33,125 nt of DNA, taken from positions 1 through 33,125 of the forward strand of contig JACPRC010000208.1 of the NCBI GenBank assembly GCA_016190175.1, in the 5' to 3' direction. How positions within the stretch are numbered: position 1 is the first letter of the stretch; every line of letters starts with the position of its first letter. Origin of the DNA: Planctomycetota bacterium. Its GTDB lineage: Bacteria > Planctomycetota > MHYJ01 > JACPRB01. A program made the position numbers and the translations under genes. Below, in pieces: positions 16,691 to 24,883 of the stretch. Under the pieces are notes generated by a model. That model ran no database searches, was not told where the DNA came from, and worked only from the letters and a program-made list of their open reading frames with translations.

Positions 16691-19143
16691 GGGTGGACTG
16701 CAAGCGCGCCGAGGAACTTTTCTCCGACCACTACGACCGCGCCCTCTCCGCGGAGGATCAGGCGGCGGTGGAGGACCACCTGCGCTCGTGCGTCGCCTGC
16801 TCCCGTGAGTACCGCCACTTCAAGAAGAGCCTCGACCTCCTGCGCACCTCGTCGCAGTTCGAGACGTCGACGATCTTCGCCGGCGGCGTCGTCGCCGCCG
16901 CCCGGACCGAGACCGCGCTTCCCCCCGCTCCCCCGAAACCCGCGCCCCGGCCCTTCCCGTGGGCCTGGGTTCCGGCCATGGCCGCGCTCGTCGTGGCCGC
17001 TTTCCTCGGCGGACTCCTGGTGCGCAAGCCTCCCGAAGCGGCCGTCCGCGAGACGATCCGCGAACGGGAGGTGCCGGGCCCCGCGGTGGAGAAGCCCCTC
17101 ACCCGCGCGGACAAGGAGCGCATCCTCCGCGAGGAATTCGGCCTCGTGCACGACGGGAACCGCTGGCTGCCGAAGTCGATGAAGGAGTCCTTCGAGAAGG
17201 GGTTCGTCTGCGTCGGAGGCGAGATGATGTCCCGCGACGACGCCTTCGCGAAGCTCTCCGAGGGACGCGCGAAGCCCCCGGACAAGATCGACATCCGCGC
17301 CGAGGTCGACAAGGAGATGGCGAGGCTCGGCTACGAGAAGGTCGGAACGACGTTCGTCCCGCGCGAATGGCTCGAGGCCTGGACGAAGGGACTGGTCCAG
17401 GTCGGACCGGACGCCTGGATGACGCGCGAGGAGTTCCGGAACGACTTCATGAAGCGGTACAACCTCGTCGAGTACCCGGAGGGGAGCGGCACGATCATGA
17501 GCCGCGAGCACCGGGACGAACTCGTCGCCCAGCGCATCGTGCGGCGTCCGGACACCGCGACGGCGGACAACGAGGTGACGGCCGCGCTTGCCGGGCTCGA
17601 GATCGGCCCCCCCGCCGCGTTCAAGGGCCTGACGCTCTATCCGATCCTCGCCCCGCGCGAAGCCGGGGAGCCCGACTTCGTGAACCTCGCGGCGGCGCTG
17701 CAGGCCGGGACGGTCGAGATCGCCGACGGCGGCCCGCCGTTCGAGGTCCGCGTCACGAATTCGGGCGACCGCGCCGTCCTCGTCGCGGAGGGGGAGATCC
17801 TCGCGGGCGGCCGGTACTCGAGGGTCGTAACCGAGGACACGCTCGTCCCGCCTTCGAAGAGGCCCGTCGCCGTACCGGTGGCGTGCGTGGAGCCGTCGGC
17901 GCTCCGCAAGGACGAGAGATTCACCGGCGACTCGGGCCACTACTTCGCCGCGTACGGCCTGAGGAAGGTGCTGCTGGCCGAGGCGGGACAGGGCGCCGCC
18001 TGGGCGCACGTGACGCGCCAGATCGACCTCGCGGGCGGGAAGGCGAAGTCGCAGGGGGAGGTCTACCGCCACGTCCTCGCGGAGCTGATGGAGTACCGGA
18101 CATTCTTCGCGGACCTGCCGGAGCGCTTCCCCTCGGCGGTGGGCGTCGTCGTGTGCACGGGGGAGAGCGTGGAGGTCGCGGAGCTGTTCCGGAACCGGAC
18201 CCTCTTCGCGGCCTACTTCGAGCGGGTGCTCAACGCCGCGGCGCTCCAGTCCGCGCTGCGCGCCCGCGGGAAGCCGGCGAGGGCCTCCCGCGTGCCGGCG
18301 AGCGTCGCGGGGGTGCGTCAGACGATCGAGTCCGCCTTCTTCGCGAAGATCGAGTCGCGCGGCGACTCGCGCATCCTGCGCGGGGACGGCCGCCCGTCGG
18401 GCCGCGCCTTCCTCGTCGGCGCTCGTCCCGTCCGCGTCGTCCTCTTCGCCGAGGCGGTCGCGGGCGATCCGGAGTGGCGCGTCGAATGCAAGGTGCCGCC
18501 GGAGAAACTGAAGAGGGTCCTCGACGATCTCGATCGGCGCTCGCGGGAGGGCGCAGGCCCCGCGCGGGCGCAGGCCCTCTACGAGACGTCGCTCTTCCAC
18601 TTCAAGGAGGCCACGGCGCTCCTCGTGGGCCACCTGAGCGAGCCGGACGCCGCGCTGCGCCGCGCCGCGATCGCGGCCCTGGGCCGGCGGCAGGACCCCC
18701 GCGCGGTGCAGCCGCTGCTGGAACTGCTCGACAGGACCCGCCGCGATCTGCTGACCTTCACCGCCGTCGTCTCCGCGCTGGCCCGGATCGGCGACGAACG
18801 CGCCGTGGGGCCGTTCCTCCGCCATCTCGACGGGGACGCCACCCAGGTGCGCGCGACGCTCTCGGTCCTCCCCGAACTCCTCCTGCAGATCAAGGCCGCC
18901 GAGCCGCTGGAGAAGGCGGTGACGCGCCTCGTCCTGCTCCACGAAGAGGCCGAGGCGATCGTGAAGGGCGTGAACGTCGCGGGCCGCTGGTCCGGCGGGG
19001 AGGCGGCCGGGATCCAGACCGCGACGCGCTCCGCTCTTGAGGCGGTGACCGGCGAGGGATTCGACTCCGCCGCCCGCGCGCGCGAGTGGTGGAACAAACG
19101 CGAGAACCGGGAGAAGTTCCTGCGGGAGCGGACGGGGAGGTAG
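16687..19143 (+). CDS. Anti-sigma-like fusion: zinc finger, TM helix, ARPP-1, HEAT repeats
   Basis: An 818-residue protein. It starts with a ZAS zinc finger (H31-x3-C35-x2-C38, HLRSCVAC). One transmembrane helix follows at about residues 94-114 (WVPAMAALVVAAFLGGLL). Residues 130-300 hold two or three copies of a short unit (WLPKSMKESFEKGFVCVGGE, FVPREWLEAWTKGLVQVG followed by WMTREEFRNDF). Residues about 308-590 match the ARPP-1 pattern: GLTLYPILAPREAG, VTNSGDRAVLVAEGEIL, GGRYSRVVTEDTLVPP and VPVACVEPSA. ARPP-1 is named for its association with ADP-ribosylglycohydrolase genes and has no proven function. HEAT repeats occupy about 640-760 (HLSEPDAALRRAAIAALGRR, LARIGDERAVGPFL). The GTG at 16687 overlaps the sigma stop. 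Orientation predicts ARPP-1 and HEAT outside the cytoplasm. I know of no standard anti-sigma with this layout. Confidence 0.85.
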   Translation: MRVDCKRAEELFSDHYDRALSAEDQAAVEDHLRSCVACSREYRHFKKSLDLLRTSSQFETSTIFAGGVVAAARTETALPPAPPKPAPRPFPWAWVPAMAALVVAAFLGGLLVRKPPEAAVRETIREREVPGPAVEKPLTRADKERILREEFGLVHDGNRWLPKSMKESFEKGFVCVGGEMMSRDDAFAKLSEGRAKPPDKIDIRAEVDKEMARLGYEKVGTTFVPREWLEAWTKGLVQVGPDAWMTREEFRNDFMKRYNLVEYPEGSGTIMSREHRDELVAQRIVRRPDTATADNEVTAALAGLEIGPPAAFKGLTLYPILAPREAGEPDFVNLAAALQAGTVEIADGGPPFEVRVTNSGDRAVLVAEGEILAGGRYSRVVTEDTLVPPSKRPVAVPVACVEPSALRKDERFTGDSGHYFAAYGLRKVLLAEAGQGAAWAHVTRQIDLAGGKAKSQGEVYRHVLAELMEYRTFFADLPERFPSAVGVVVCTGESVEVAELFRNRTLFAAYFERVLNAAALQSALRARGKPARASRVPASVAGVRQTIESAFFAKIESRGDSRILRGDGRPSGRAFLVGARPVRVVLFAEAVAGDPEWRVECKVPPEKLKRVLDDLDRRSREGAGPARAQALYETSLFHFKEATALLVGHLSEPDAALRRAAIAALGRRQDPRAVQPLLELLDRTRRDLLTFTAVVSALARIGDERAVGPFLRHLDGDATQVRATLSVLPELLLQIKAAEPLEKAVTRLVLLHEEAEAIVKGVNVAGRWSGGEAAGIQTATRSALEAVTGEGFDSAARAREWWNKRENREKFLRERTGR

Positions 19144-19145
19144 CT

Positions 19146-19310
19146 CGGAACCGCGCGGACGCATGCATCGTGCTCGGGCGCGTCCGCGACATGAGGTTCG
19201 CGGAGGATCTCCGGGCCCGGGCGCTGGACCCCCGCGGAGACCCTTGGATCCGAAACCTCGCGCGGGAGGCGTTCGCTCACACGACCGGCAAGACGGTGGA
19301 AGATCGCTGA
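19146..19310 (+). pseudogene. Orphan HEAT-like C-terminal fragment
   Basis: Immediately after the fusion gene's stop, another frame reads NRADACIVLGRVRDMRFAED, then ALDPRGDPWIRNLAREAFAH and TTGKTVED before a stop. This is the typical last HEAT repeat and tail (ALx..TTGK) of a HEAT protein. It may be the decayed end of a duplicated HEAT segment or the result of a frameshift; it has no start of its own. The rest of the 199-base gap to the next gene holds nothing else. Confidence 0.45.
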
Positions 19311-19342
19311 GCCGCCGGCCCGGGGACGCATGCGGATGCGGG

Positions 19343-20242
19343 CTACGCCGTCTCTCTCGCCGCTTCGATCGTGAGGCGGTGCAATTCCACCAGCCGTTCA
19401 CGGTCCAGATCCGGGCCGACGTATCCTCCCGCCAGCACGAACGCGACGGGCACCCGCCGCTTCCGGAACCAGCCGAAGACCAGCCGTTCCCGCTCCGCGA
19501 GGATCTCCCGCGTTATCCCGGATAGCCCGCCGATCGCGGAGCCCTCGAAGGGGTCCATGCCGGCGTTGTAGATGCACAGGTCGAACGCCGAGTCGAGGTC
19601 GCTCAACCGTCTCGTCAACGTCGGCAGGTATCGGGACGCCTCTTCCACCAGGTCCAGCGTGGCCGTCGGTCCGGGAACGTACCGGTCGAAGGGATCCACC
19701 GCGATGTCGAGCTGGCGGAGGTCCGGATCTCCCGCGATCAGGGAGTGGGTCCCGCCCCCGCAATGGGCATCCAGGTCCAGGATCAGGATCGTCCGTGCGC
19801 CCGCCTTCCTCGCTTCGCGGGCGGCGATCGCGAGGCCGTTGAACGTGCAGAAGCCGCGCCCTTCCCCGCGCCGCGCGTGGTGGAGGCCGCTGGAGAGCGA
19901 ACCGGAGACTCCGTCCTTCATCGCGGTGAGGGCCGCCTCGACGGCCCCCCCGTTCGAGGCCGCGGTCATCGGCCAGAGCCCGGGATCCCAGGCGAACCCC
20001 TGGGATTCCGCCAGTCCGCGCGGCTCGTCCGTCCGGACGGCACGCACGTACTCCGGAGAGTGGGTTTCCGTAACCTGGGACTCCGTCAGGGGCCGCGGTT
20101 CCCGCAGCTCTACCCCGGGGATGGGATTCTCGCGGAGCGACTCCGCGACCCATGACGCCTTGCGGGTCGTGTCGAAGGAATGGGCCGAGAGGACGTAGTC
20201 GGGGCTGTAGAAGATCGTCAGCATGGGACGTTCCAGTGCCAT
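19343..20242 (-). CDS. Histone-deacetylase-family hydrolase
   Basis: A 299-residue member of the arginase/deacetylase superfamily that would deacetylate or hydrolyse small amides with Zn; bacteria lack histones, so the substrate is unknown. Family landmarks are SPDYVLSAHSFDTTRK, ESQVTETHSPEYVRAV, LHHARRGEGRGFCTFNGLAIA (the catalytic His pair), LDLDAHCGGGTHS with two zinc ligands (Asp and His), YNAGMDPFEG with the third, and FVLAGGYVG. The spacing of Asp-x-His and the downstream Asp matches class I/II HDACs. The ATG at 20242 (or 20224, six residues later) lies 8 bases after the stop of the formimidoyltransferase gene on the same strand, so the two genes are probably co-transcribed. Confidence 0.88.
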   Translation of the reverse strand: MALERPMLTIFYSPDYVLSAHSFDTTRKASWVAESLRENPIPGVELREPRPLTESQVTETHSPEYVRAVRTDEPRGLAESQGFAWDPGLWPMTAASNGGAVEAALTAMKDGVSGSLSSGLHHARRGEGRGFCTFNGLAIAAREARKAGARTILILDLDAHCGGGTHSLIAGDPDLRQLDIAVDPFDRYVPGPTATLDLVEEASRYLPTLTRRLSDLDSAFDLCIYNAGMDPFEGSAIGGLSGITREILAERERLVFGWFRKRRVPVAFVLAGGYVGPDLDRERLVELHRLTIEAARETA

Positions 20243-20250
20243 CCGCCCGG

Positions 20251-21129
20251 TCAAAGCCGGTTCTCGATGATCTGCTCCCGCGTGAATCCGGCAAGCCGGA
20301 TCTCCGTCTCCGGCGGAAGCGCCTCCTGCGGGACGAGGCCCACGATCTCGCTGGAGCGGACCGCCGCGCCGAGGGCGCGCGCCTCCGCCTCGACGGCGCG
20401 GAACGCCTCGCGCAGGCCGGTCTTCCGGAAGTCGCAGACGTTCATGGAGACCTGCGCGCACTTGCGTGCCGCGATGGAGAGGCCCAGCGCCTTGATCCCC
20501 GGCAGGCCGCCGTCCCGCTCGCGGATCTTCTTCGCGATCGCCTTCGCGACCGCCACGTCCTCCGTCTCGAGATCCACGTTGTAGGCGATGAGCGGCGGGC
20601 GGGCGCCGACGGCGACGCAGCCCGCGGTCGGATGGATCCGGTTCGGGCCGAAGTCGGGGACGCGCTCGGGGTCGCGCCCGATGAGGTCGCGCAATCCCTC
20701 GAACTGGGGCTTGCGGATCTCCGCGAGGTTGCGTCGGTCCGGTCGCGCGGCCGCGGACTCGTAGAGATAGACGGGCAGCTCCAGCTCGCGCCCGAGCCGC
20801 TCGCCGACCCGCTTCGCGACCGCCACCGCGTCCCCCATCGTCGCGCCGCGCAACGGGACGAACGGGATCACGTCCACGGCGCCCATGCGCGGGTGCTGCC
20901 CCCGATGCGCGTTGAGGTCGATGCGTTCCACCGCGGCCGCCGCGGCCGCGAACGCCGCCTCCGCAAGCGCGTCCGGCCCGCCGACGAACGTGAGGACGCA
21001 GCGGTTGTGGTCCGCGTCCGTCTCTACGTCGAGGAACTTCACGCCGGGGAGCGAGGCGGCGGCCTGCAGGGAGTCCACGACGTCCCGGCGCCGTCCCTCG
21101 CTGAAGTTGGGGACGCACTCGATGAGCAT
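20251..21129 (-). CDS. ftcD: Glutamate formimidoyltransferase
   Basis: A 292-residue enzyme transferring the formimino group between N-formimino-L-glutamate and tetrahydrofolate in histidine breakdown. It matches the formiminotransferase part of FtcD: LIECVPNFSEGRRRDVVDSL at the start, DADHNRCVLTFVG, NAHRGQHPRMGAVDVIPFVP (the catalytic His region), PVYLYESAA, PDFGPNRIHPTAGCVAVGAR and VSMNVCDFRKTG. The cyclodeaminase domain of the bifunctional form is absent, which is normal for bacterial single-domain versions. No hutH, hutU or hutI is in the window. Its operon partner is an HDAC-like hydrolase. Confidence 0.93.
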   Translation of the reverse strand: MLIECVPNFSEGRRRDVVDSLQAAASLPGVKFLDVETDADHNRCVLTFVGGPDALAEAAFAAAAAAVERIDLNAHRGQHPRMGAVDVIPFVPLRGATMGDAVAVAKRVGERLGRELELPVYLYESAAARPDRRNLAEIRKPQFEGLRDLIGRDPERVPDFGPNRIHPTAGCVAVGARPPLIAYNVDLETEDVAVAKAIAKKIRERDGGLPGIKALGLSIAARKCAQVSMNVCDFRKTGLREAFRAVEAEARALGAAVRSSEIVGLVPQEALPPETEIRLAGFTREQIIENRL

Positions 21130-21215
21130 GGGCGTGGAGTCTACGCGGGCGGCTTCCGCCCTGCAATGGTCGGATGACCCGGCGGAGCGACGTCGGTGCG
21201 CAAAGCGGCGGCTTG

Positions 21216-21261
21216 CCCTCCGTAGCTCGTCTGCGCTGTCGCGCCGACGAGCGAAGGAGGG
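21216..21261. repeat. Palindrome abutting a -10 box before the AsmA-like gene
   Basis: CCCTCCGTAGCTCGTC (21216-21231) pairs with GACGAGCGAAGGAGGG (21246-21261) at 13 of 16 positions around a 14-base loop. The right arm ends exactly where the TACAAT box begins. It resembles the long GC-rich REP-like palindromes common in such genomes; it could also act as an operator. Confidence 0.6.
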
Positions 21262-21267
21262 TACAAT
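21262..21267 (+). promoter_or_regulatory. -10-like box TACAAT before the AsmA-like gene
   Basis: TACAAT matches 5/6 of TATAAT and ends 9 bases before the ATG at 21277, implying a leaderless or near-leaderless transcript. No good -35 was found, as the palindrome occupies that space. Confidence 0.4.
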
Positions 21268-21276
21268 TCACGGGTC

Positions 21277-23925
21277 ATGAGCCGCCCGGCCGCCTGGCTC
21301 TGGATGGTCGCCATCGTCGTCGCCATCGCGGTCGCCGACTTCTTCATCCTCACGTCGAGCGCGACGCTCTCGCGGCTCGCGCGCGAGGAGTTGAAGCGGA
21401 GTTTCGGCGACGACCTCTCGTGCGGCGACGTCCGCGTCTCGATCGGCGACCGCACGGTCCTTCTGGAGGACGTGTCGTTCACGGCGACGCCGGCCCGGCT
21501 CAGGGTGCTCTCGGCGAAGCGGGCCGAGATCCGGATGACGGGGAGCACGAGCCCGAAACCGGAACTCGTGGTCCTGGAGTCGCCGAGACTGTTCCTTTCG
21601 GACGAGCTTTTCACCGAACTGGGGAACCTGCCGCCCGGTCCGCCGCTGCGGGAGCGGATCGGCCCCGAGGGGCTGCCGCGCATCGAGTGCCGCGGCGGAG
21701 TCCTGGAATTCGCGCACCGCGAGTTCCTCCACTGGGACTCGCCGCAGGCGTTCGCGATCCGCGAGCTGGCGCTTTCGCCCCTCGGTCGCTACCGCTACAT
21801 CCTCGCGGGCCGGCTCTCGAACCCGCTCTTCGGCGAGTGGCGCGTCCACGGGGAATTCGACCTGGAGACGGAGACCACGCGGCTCCACTTCGAGTGCGAC
21901 GAGATCGTCCTGGGTCCGAAGACGCGCCACGTGTTGAGCCCGTCGATCCACCCGGACTGGGACCGCTACAAGCCCGACGGTCCCGCGGCGGTGAGCGTGG
22001 AGTACGTGAAGCAGTCCGGCCGGGACGCGGACTTCAGGATCACGCTCCGCCTGAAGGGGATGGGCCTCACGTACAAGGGGTTCCCGTACCCGGTGGAGCG
22101 GGTCGAGGGGGAGATCGACTTCTTCACGAAGGGGTTCCAGATCAAGTACCTCCAGGCGCGCCGGGGGCCCACGCTCATCCGGTTCGACGGCCGCGCGGGC
22201 GGCTACGCCGCCGAGGCGGACTTCCGCTTCCGACTCGACATCACGGATATGCCGCTCGACGCGACCCTCCGCGCCGCGCTCGACGCCGGGGGTCGGAAGA
22301 TCTGGGACCAGTTCAACCCGGGCGGGTGGATCGACGCGACGGGGTGGATCGTCCGCGACTACGGCCCCGACAAGCCCGTGAGGAATCCGCTCTCGATCCG
22401 GTTCAAGGACACGTCGATCGTCTTTCGCGACTTCCCCTACCCCGTGAGCCGGCTGGAGGGCGAGATCGAGATCGACTCCCCGGACGTGCGCATCAAGGGC
22501 ATCGAATCGTCCCAGGGGCGCCTCCGGATCGCCCCGTTCCTCGGCGCGATCCCGGAACGTTCGCGCCTCATCGTCCACGGGACGGTCGGCGAGATCACGG
22601 ACGACCCGGTCCTGGATCTCCAGATCCACGCGTTCGACCTCCCGTTGGACGCGCGCCTGAGGGACGCGCTCGACGACGAGACGAAGAAGGTGTGGGACGA
22701 CTTCCGCCCGCAGGGGACGATGGACCTGGAATGGCGCGTGACGAAGGAGCGCGGCGGAAAGCCCGTCCATCGCGGCGCGGCGCGGCTGCGCCGCTGCCGG
22801 GCGCTCTACCGGGAGGTCCCGCTCTGGGCCTCCGACCTCACGGGCGAGGTCCTCTACGAGACCGGCCGTGTCGAACTTCGACACGTCGAGGGGACCTGCG
22901 CGGACGCGCGCGTGGCCCTGAACGGCGCGGTGACGGACGAGGAGACGGACCTGCGGATCCGGACCGTGGGGCTCCGGCTGGAGCCCGACGTCCGGCGGGC
23001 GATGCCGAAACAGGTGCGGGAGATCCTCGACACGCTGAAGCTCGAGGGGACGGTGAGCGTCGACATGCAGCTCACGGCCCCCCGCGGCGGCAAGGGGGGC
23101 GACACGAAGGTCCTCGTGGCCGTGAAGATGCCCCGCGGAAGGATCGACGCGGCCGTGAAGCTCGACGACATCGAACAGGCCACGGCGAACTTCGAGGTCT
23201 TCGTCGGCGAGAGGGGGACGGAGCTTCGCGGCCCTGTCCGCATCGACCGCGTCCGCGTCGAAGGCAAGGAGGTCACGGACCTCTCGTGCTCCCTGGTCAA
23301 GACCGGACCGGACCTGCGCTTCGTTCACATCCAGGGGACGGGCTATGGGGGGACGGTGGCGGGGAGCCTCCGCCTCGACACGGAGTCGAAGGAGCTCGGG
23401 GGCGAGTTCACCGTGGACCGGCTCGACCTCTACGAGTACACGTCCGACTCCGAGTCCGTACGCAAGAAGGGCCGCGATCCGCTCGTCGGGAAGGCGACGC
23501 TGGAGCTGCGAGACCTGCGGGGAAAGGGCGGCGACGCGAAGTCGATCACGGGGACCGGGAAGCTCGTGATCACGGAGGCGAAGCTCTTCCCCGTGCCGGC
23601 CGTCGCGCTCATCATGTCGCTCAACCTTTCGGCGTGGGGGGCGGAGAAGGTCATCTCCGCCGCGACGATCCACTTCGACATCAAGGACGGCCGTTTCGAG
23701 GTCCGGTCGCTGGCGATGCAGGGCGCGGGCGTCGCGATCGTGGGGAAGGGGAGCATCGACTTCGACGGCCGCCTGGACCTGAAGCTGAAGATGCAGTCCG
23801 GCGGGCTCCTGGGGATCGACTTCATCCTCTTCCAGATCCCGATGCGGATCCTGGACCTGTTGCGGGACTCCGTCTTCGGGATCCACGTCACGGGGACCTT
23901 GGACGAGCCGAAGATCGGGCCGTGA
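21277..23925 (+). CDS. AsmA-like envelope protein with repeated groove modules
   Basis: An 882-residue protein anchored by an N-terminal helix (WMVAIVVAIAVADFFIL) with the rest periplasmic. The start (residues 30-70) matches AsmA/TamB-like N-termini (GDLSCGDVRVSIGDRTVLLEDVSF). Four modules of about 110-130 residues follow, beginning near residues 229 (YKPDGPAAVSVEYV), 341 (WDQFNPGGWIDATG), 472 (WDDFRPQGTMDLEW) and 582 (LDTLKLEGTVSVDM). The C-terminal 120 residues (TGKLVITEAKLFPVP to IHVTGTLDEPKIGP) are the AsmA-like C-terminal domain. Family knowledge: such proteins bridge inner and outer membranes and are implicated in phospholipid transport. Start at 21277: the palindrome and a -10-like TACAAT lie just upstream and no Shine-Dalgarno is seen. 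Confidence 0.85.
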   Translation: MSRPAAWLWMVAIVVAIAVADFFILTSSATLSRLAREELKRSFGDDLSCGDVRVSIGDRTVLLEDVSFTATPARLRVLSAKRAEIRMTGSTSPKPELVVLESPRLFLSDELFTELGNLPPGPPLRERIGPEGLPRIECRGGVLEFAHREFLHWDSPQAFAIRELALSPLGRYRYILAGRLSNPLFGEWRVHGEFDLETETTRLHFECDEIVLGPKTRHVLSPSIHPDWDRYKPDGPAAVSVEYVKQSGRDADFRITLRLKGMGLTYKGFPYPVERVEGEIDFFTKGFQIKYLQARRGPTLIRFDGRAGGYAAEADFRFRLDITDMPLDATLRAALDAGGRKIWDQFNPGGWIDATGWIVRDYGPDKPVRNPLSIRFKDTSIVFRDFPYPVSRLEGEIEIDSPDVRIKGIESSQGRLRIAPFLGAIPERSRLIVHGTVGEITDDPVLDLQIHAFDLPLDARLRDALDDETKKVWDDFRPQGTMDLEWRVTKERGGKPVHRGAARLRRCRALYREVPLWASDLTGEVLYETGRVELRHVEGTCADARVALNGAVTDEETDLRIRTVGLRLEPDVRRAMPKQVREILDTLKLEGTVSVDMQLTAPRGGKGGDTKVLVAVKMPRGRIDAAVKLDDIEQATANFEVFVGERGTELRGPVRIDRVRVEGKEVTDLSCSLVKTGPDLRFVHIQGTGYGGTVAGSLRLDTESKELGGEFTVDRLDLYEYTSDSESVRKKGRDPLVGKATLELRDLRGKGGDAKSITGTGKLVITEAKLFPVPAVALIMSLNLSAWGAEKVISAATIHFDIKDGRFEVRSLAMQGAGVAIVGKGSIDFDGRLDLKLKMQSGGLLGIDFILFQIPMRILDLLRDSVFGIHVTGTLDEPKIGP

Positions 23926-23928
23926 AGT

Positions 23929-23980
23929 AGACCACAGCGCCTGTGATCTTCCGTGGTCTGCGGTCCGTGGTCTGTGGTCT
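23929..23980. terminator. Inverted repeat between convergent genes
   Basis: AGACCACAG (23929-23937) is inverted at 23972-23980 (CTGTGGTCT), with further GTGGTCTG copies between. It fills the 59-base gap between the ends of two convergent genes (stops at 23925 and 23985), so it may be a bidirectional terminator or a small repeat. Confidence 0.5.
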
Positions 23981-23984
23981 CTCC

Positions 23985-24812
23985 TCAGCGCCGGTACTTC
24001 GCGAAGAACTCCCACATCGCCGCGCTCGCGTCGAGGTCCTTGCAGGTTCGGCCGAGGATGCGGTTCTCCGTCCCGGGCCCGCCGGGCCAGGTGTGGCCGC
24101 CCCCCGCGATCCGGTAGAAGACCACGGGCGCGCCGCCCCCGTACGTGCGGCGCTCCACCGTCGTGCCGTCGTCCGCGCGGTCGGGAAGCGCCTCGACCTC
24201 GGGCTTCTCGCCGCAGCCGTTCTTCTTCGCCCACCACGCGACGAATTCCTCCGCGCCCAGCGACATCCTCCGCTTCGTGAACCGGTCCGTGCCGTCGTAG
24301 CCGAGCACGGGGTCGTCGGTGCCGTGGATATAGAGGAGCGGGACGGGCTTCGAAGGTTTGAGCTTCTCCAGCAGAGCGGGCATGGTCGTCCCCGCGACGG
24401 TTGCGCACGCGGCGATCCGGTCGGCGCGGTCGCACGCGAGCCGGTGGGCCATGAGGGCGCCGTTGGAAATCCCCGTGACGTAGATGCGCGACGTGTCCGC
24501 GATTCCCTTCTCGATGAGATGGTCGATGAGCGCCGTGAGAAAGCCGACGTCCGTGTCGCTCTCCGCGAACCGCCAGATGCGCTTCAGCCCGTCCGGGTAG
24601 ACGACCGCGAAGCCCTTCTCGTCGGCGAGCGCGTCGAACTTCGTGAGGGCCTGCATCTGTCGGCCGCTCGACATCGCGCCGTGGAGCGCGACGACGAGCG
24701 GGAGCGGGCCGGTCGCGTTCTTCGACATGTGGAGGCGGTAGGTGCGCGTCTGGCCGGAGTGGTCGAGGGTCTTCTCGTCCTGGAGGCAGGCGAGGAGGAG
24801 GACGGTGATCAT
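23985..24812 (-). CDS. PHB-depolymerase-like esterase, secreted or lipid-anchored
   Basis: A 275-residue alpha/beta-hydrolase of the polyhydroxybutyrate depolymerase / LpqC-like family, acting outside the cytoplasm. Visible features are LVVALHGAMSSGRQMQAL, GFAVVYPDGLKRIW, the nucleophile elbow GISNGA (Ser116), LYIHGTDDPVLGY with the acid, and GGGHTWPGG with the catalytic His. This family includes feruloyl and other polysaccharide esterases, so the substrate is open. The leader is unusually short (MITVLLLACLQD): LLAC forms a lipobox, suggesting a lipoprotein, although only eight residues precede Cys9. An ATAGAA-rich segment just upstream could carry a promoter. Confidence 0.85.
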   Translation of the reverse strand: MITVLLLACLQDEKTLDHSGQTRTYRLHMSKNATGPLPLVVALHGAMSSGRQMQALTKFDALADEKGFAVVYPDGLKRIWRFAESDTDVGFLTALIDHLIEKGIADTSRIYVTGISNGALMAHRLACDRADRIAACATVAGTTMPALLEKLKPSKPVPLLYIHGTDDPVLGYDGTDRFTKRRMSLGAEEFVAWWAKKNGCGEKPEVEALPDRADDGTTVERRTYGGGAPVVFYRIAGGGHTWPGGPGTENRILGRTCKDLDASAAMWEFFAKYRR

Positions 24813-24844
24813 CCGTCTATAGAACGCGCGGCGGCCCGCCGCGG

Positions 24845-24874
24845 TTGCGGCCGCGAAGGCGCGGGTGATAGAAT
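24845..24874 (+). promoter_or_regulatory. Promoter with TAGAAT box 9 bases before the sigma gene
   Basis: TTGCGG (24845-24850) and TAGAAT (24869-24874) are 18 bases apart. The -10 ends 9 bases before the ATG at 24884, where no Shine-Dalgarno is visible, so the transcript is probably leaderless. The box is identical to that before dciA. Confidence 0.5.
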
Positions 24875-24883
24875 CCGCACCCG

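Noticed and set aside
16324-19401. A 1025-residue minus-strand ORF
   Set aside because: Mirror of the sigma factor and the ARPP-1 fusion; no recognisable domain.
21268-24435. A 1055-residue minus-strand ORF
   Set aside because: Mirror of the AsmA-like gene; composition typical of a shadow frame.
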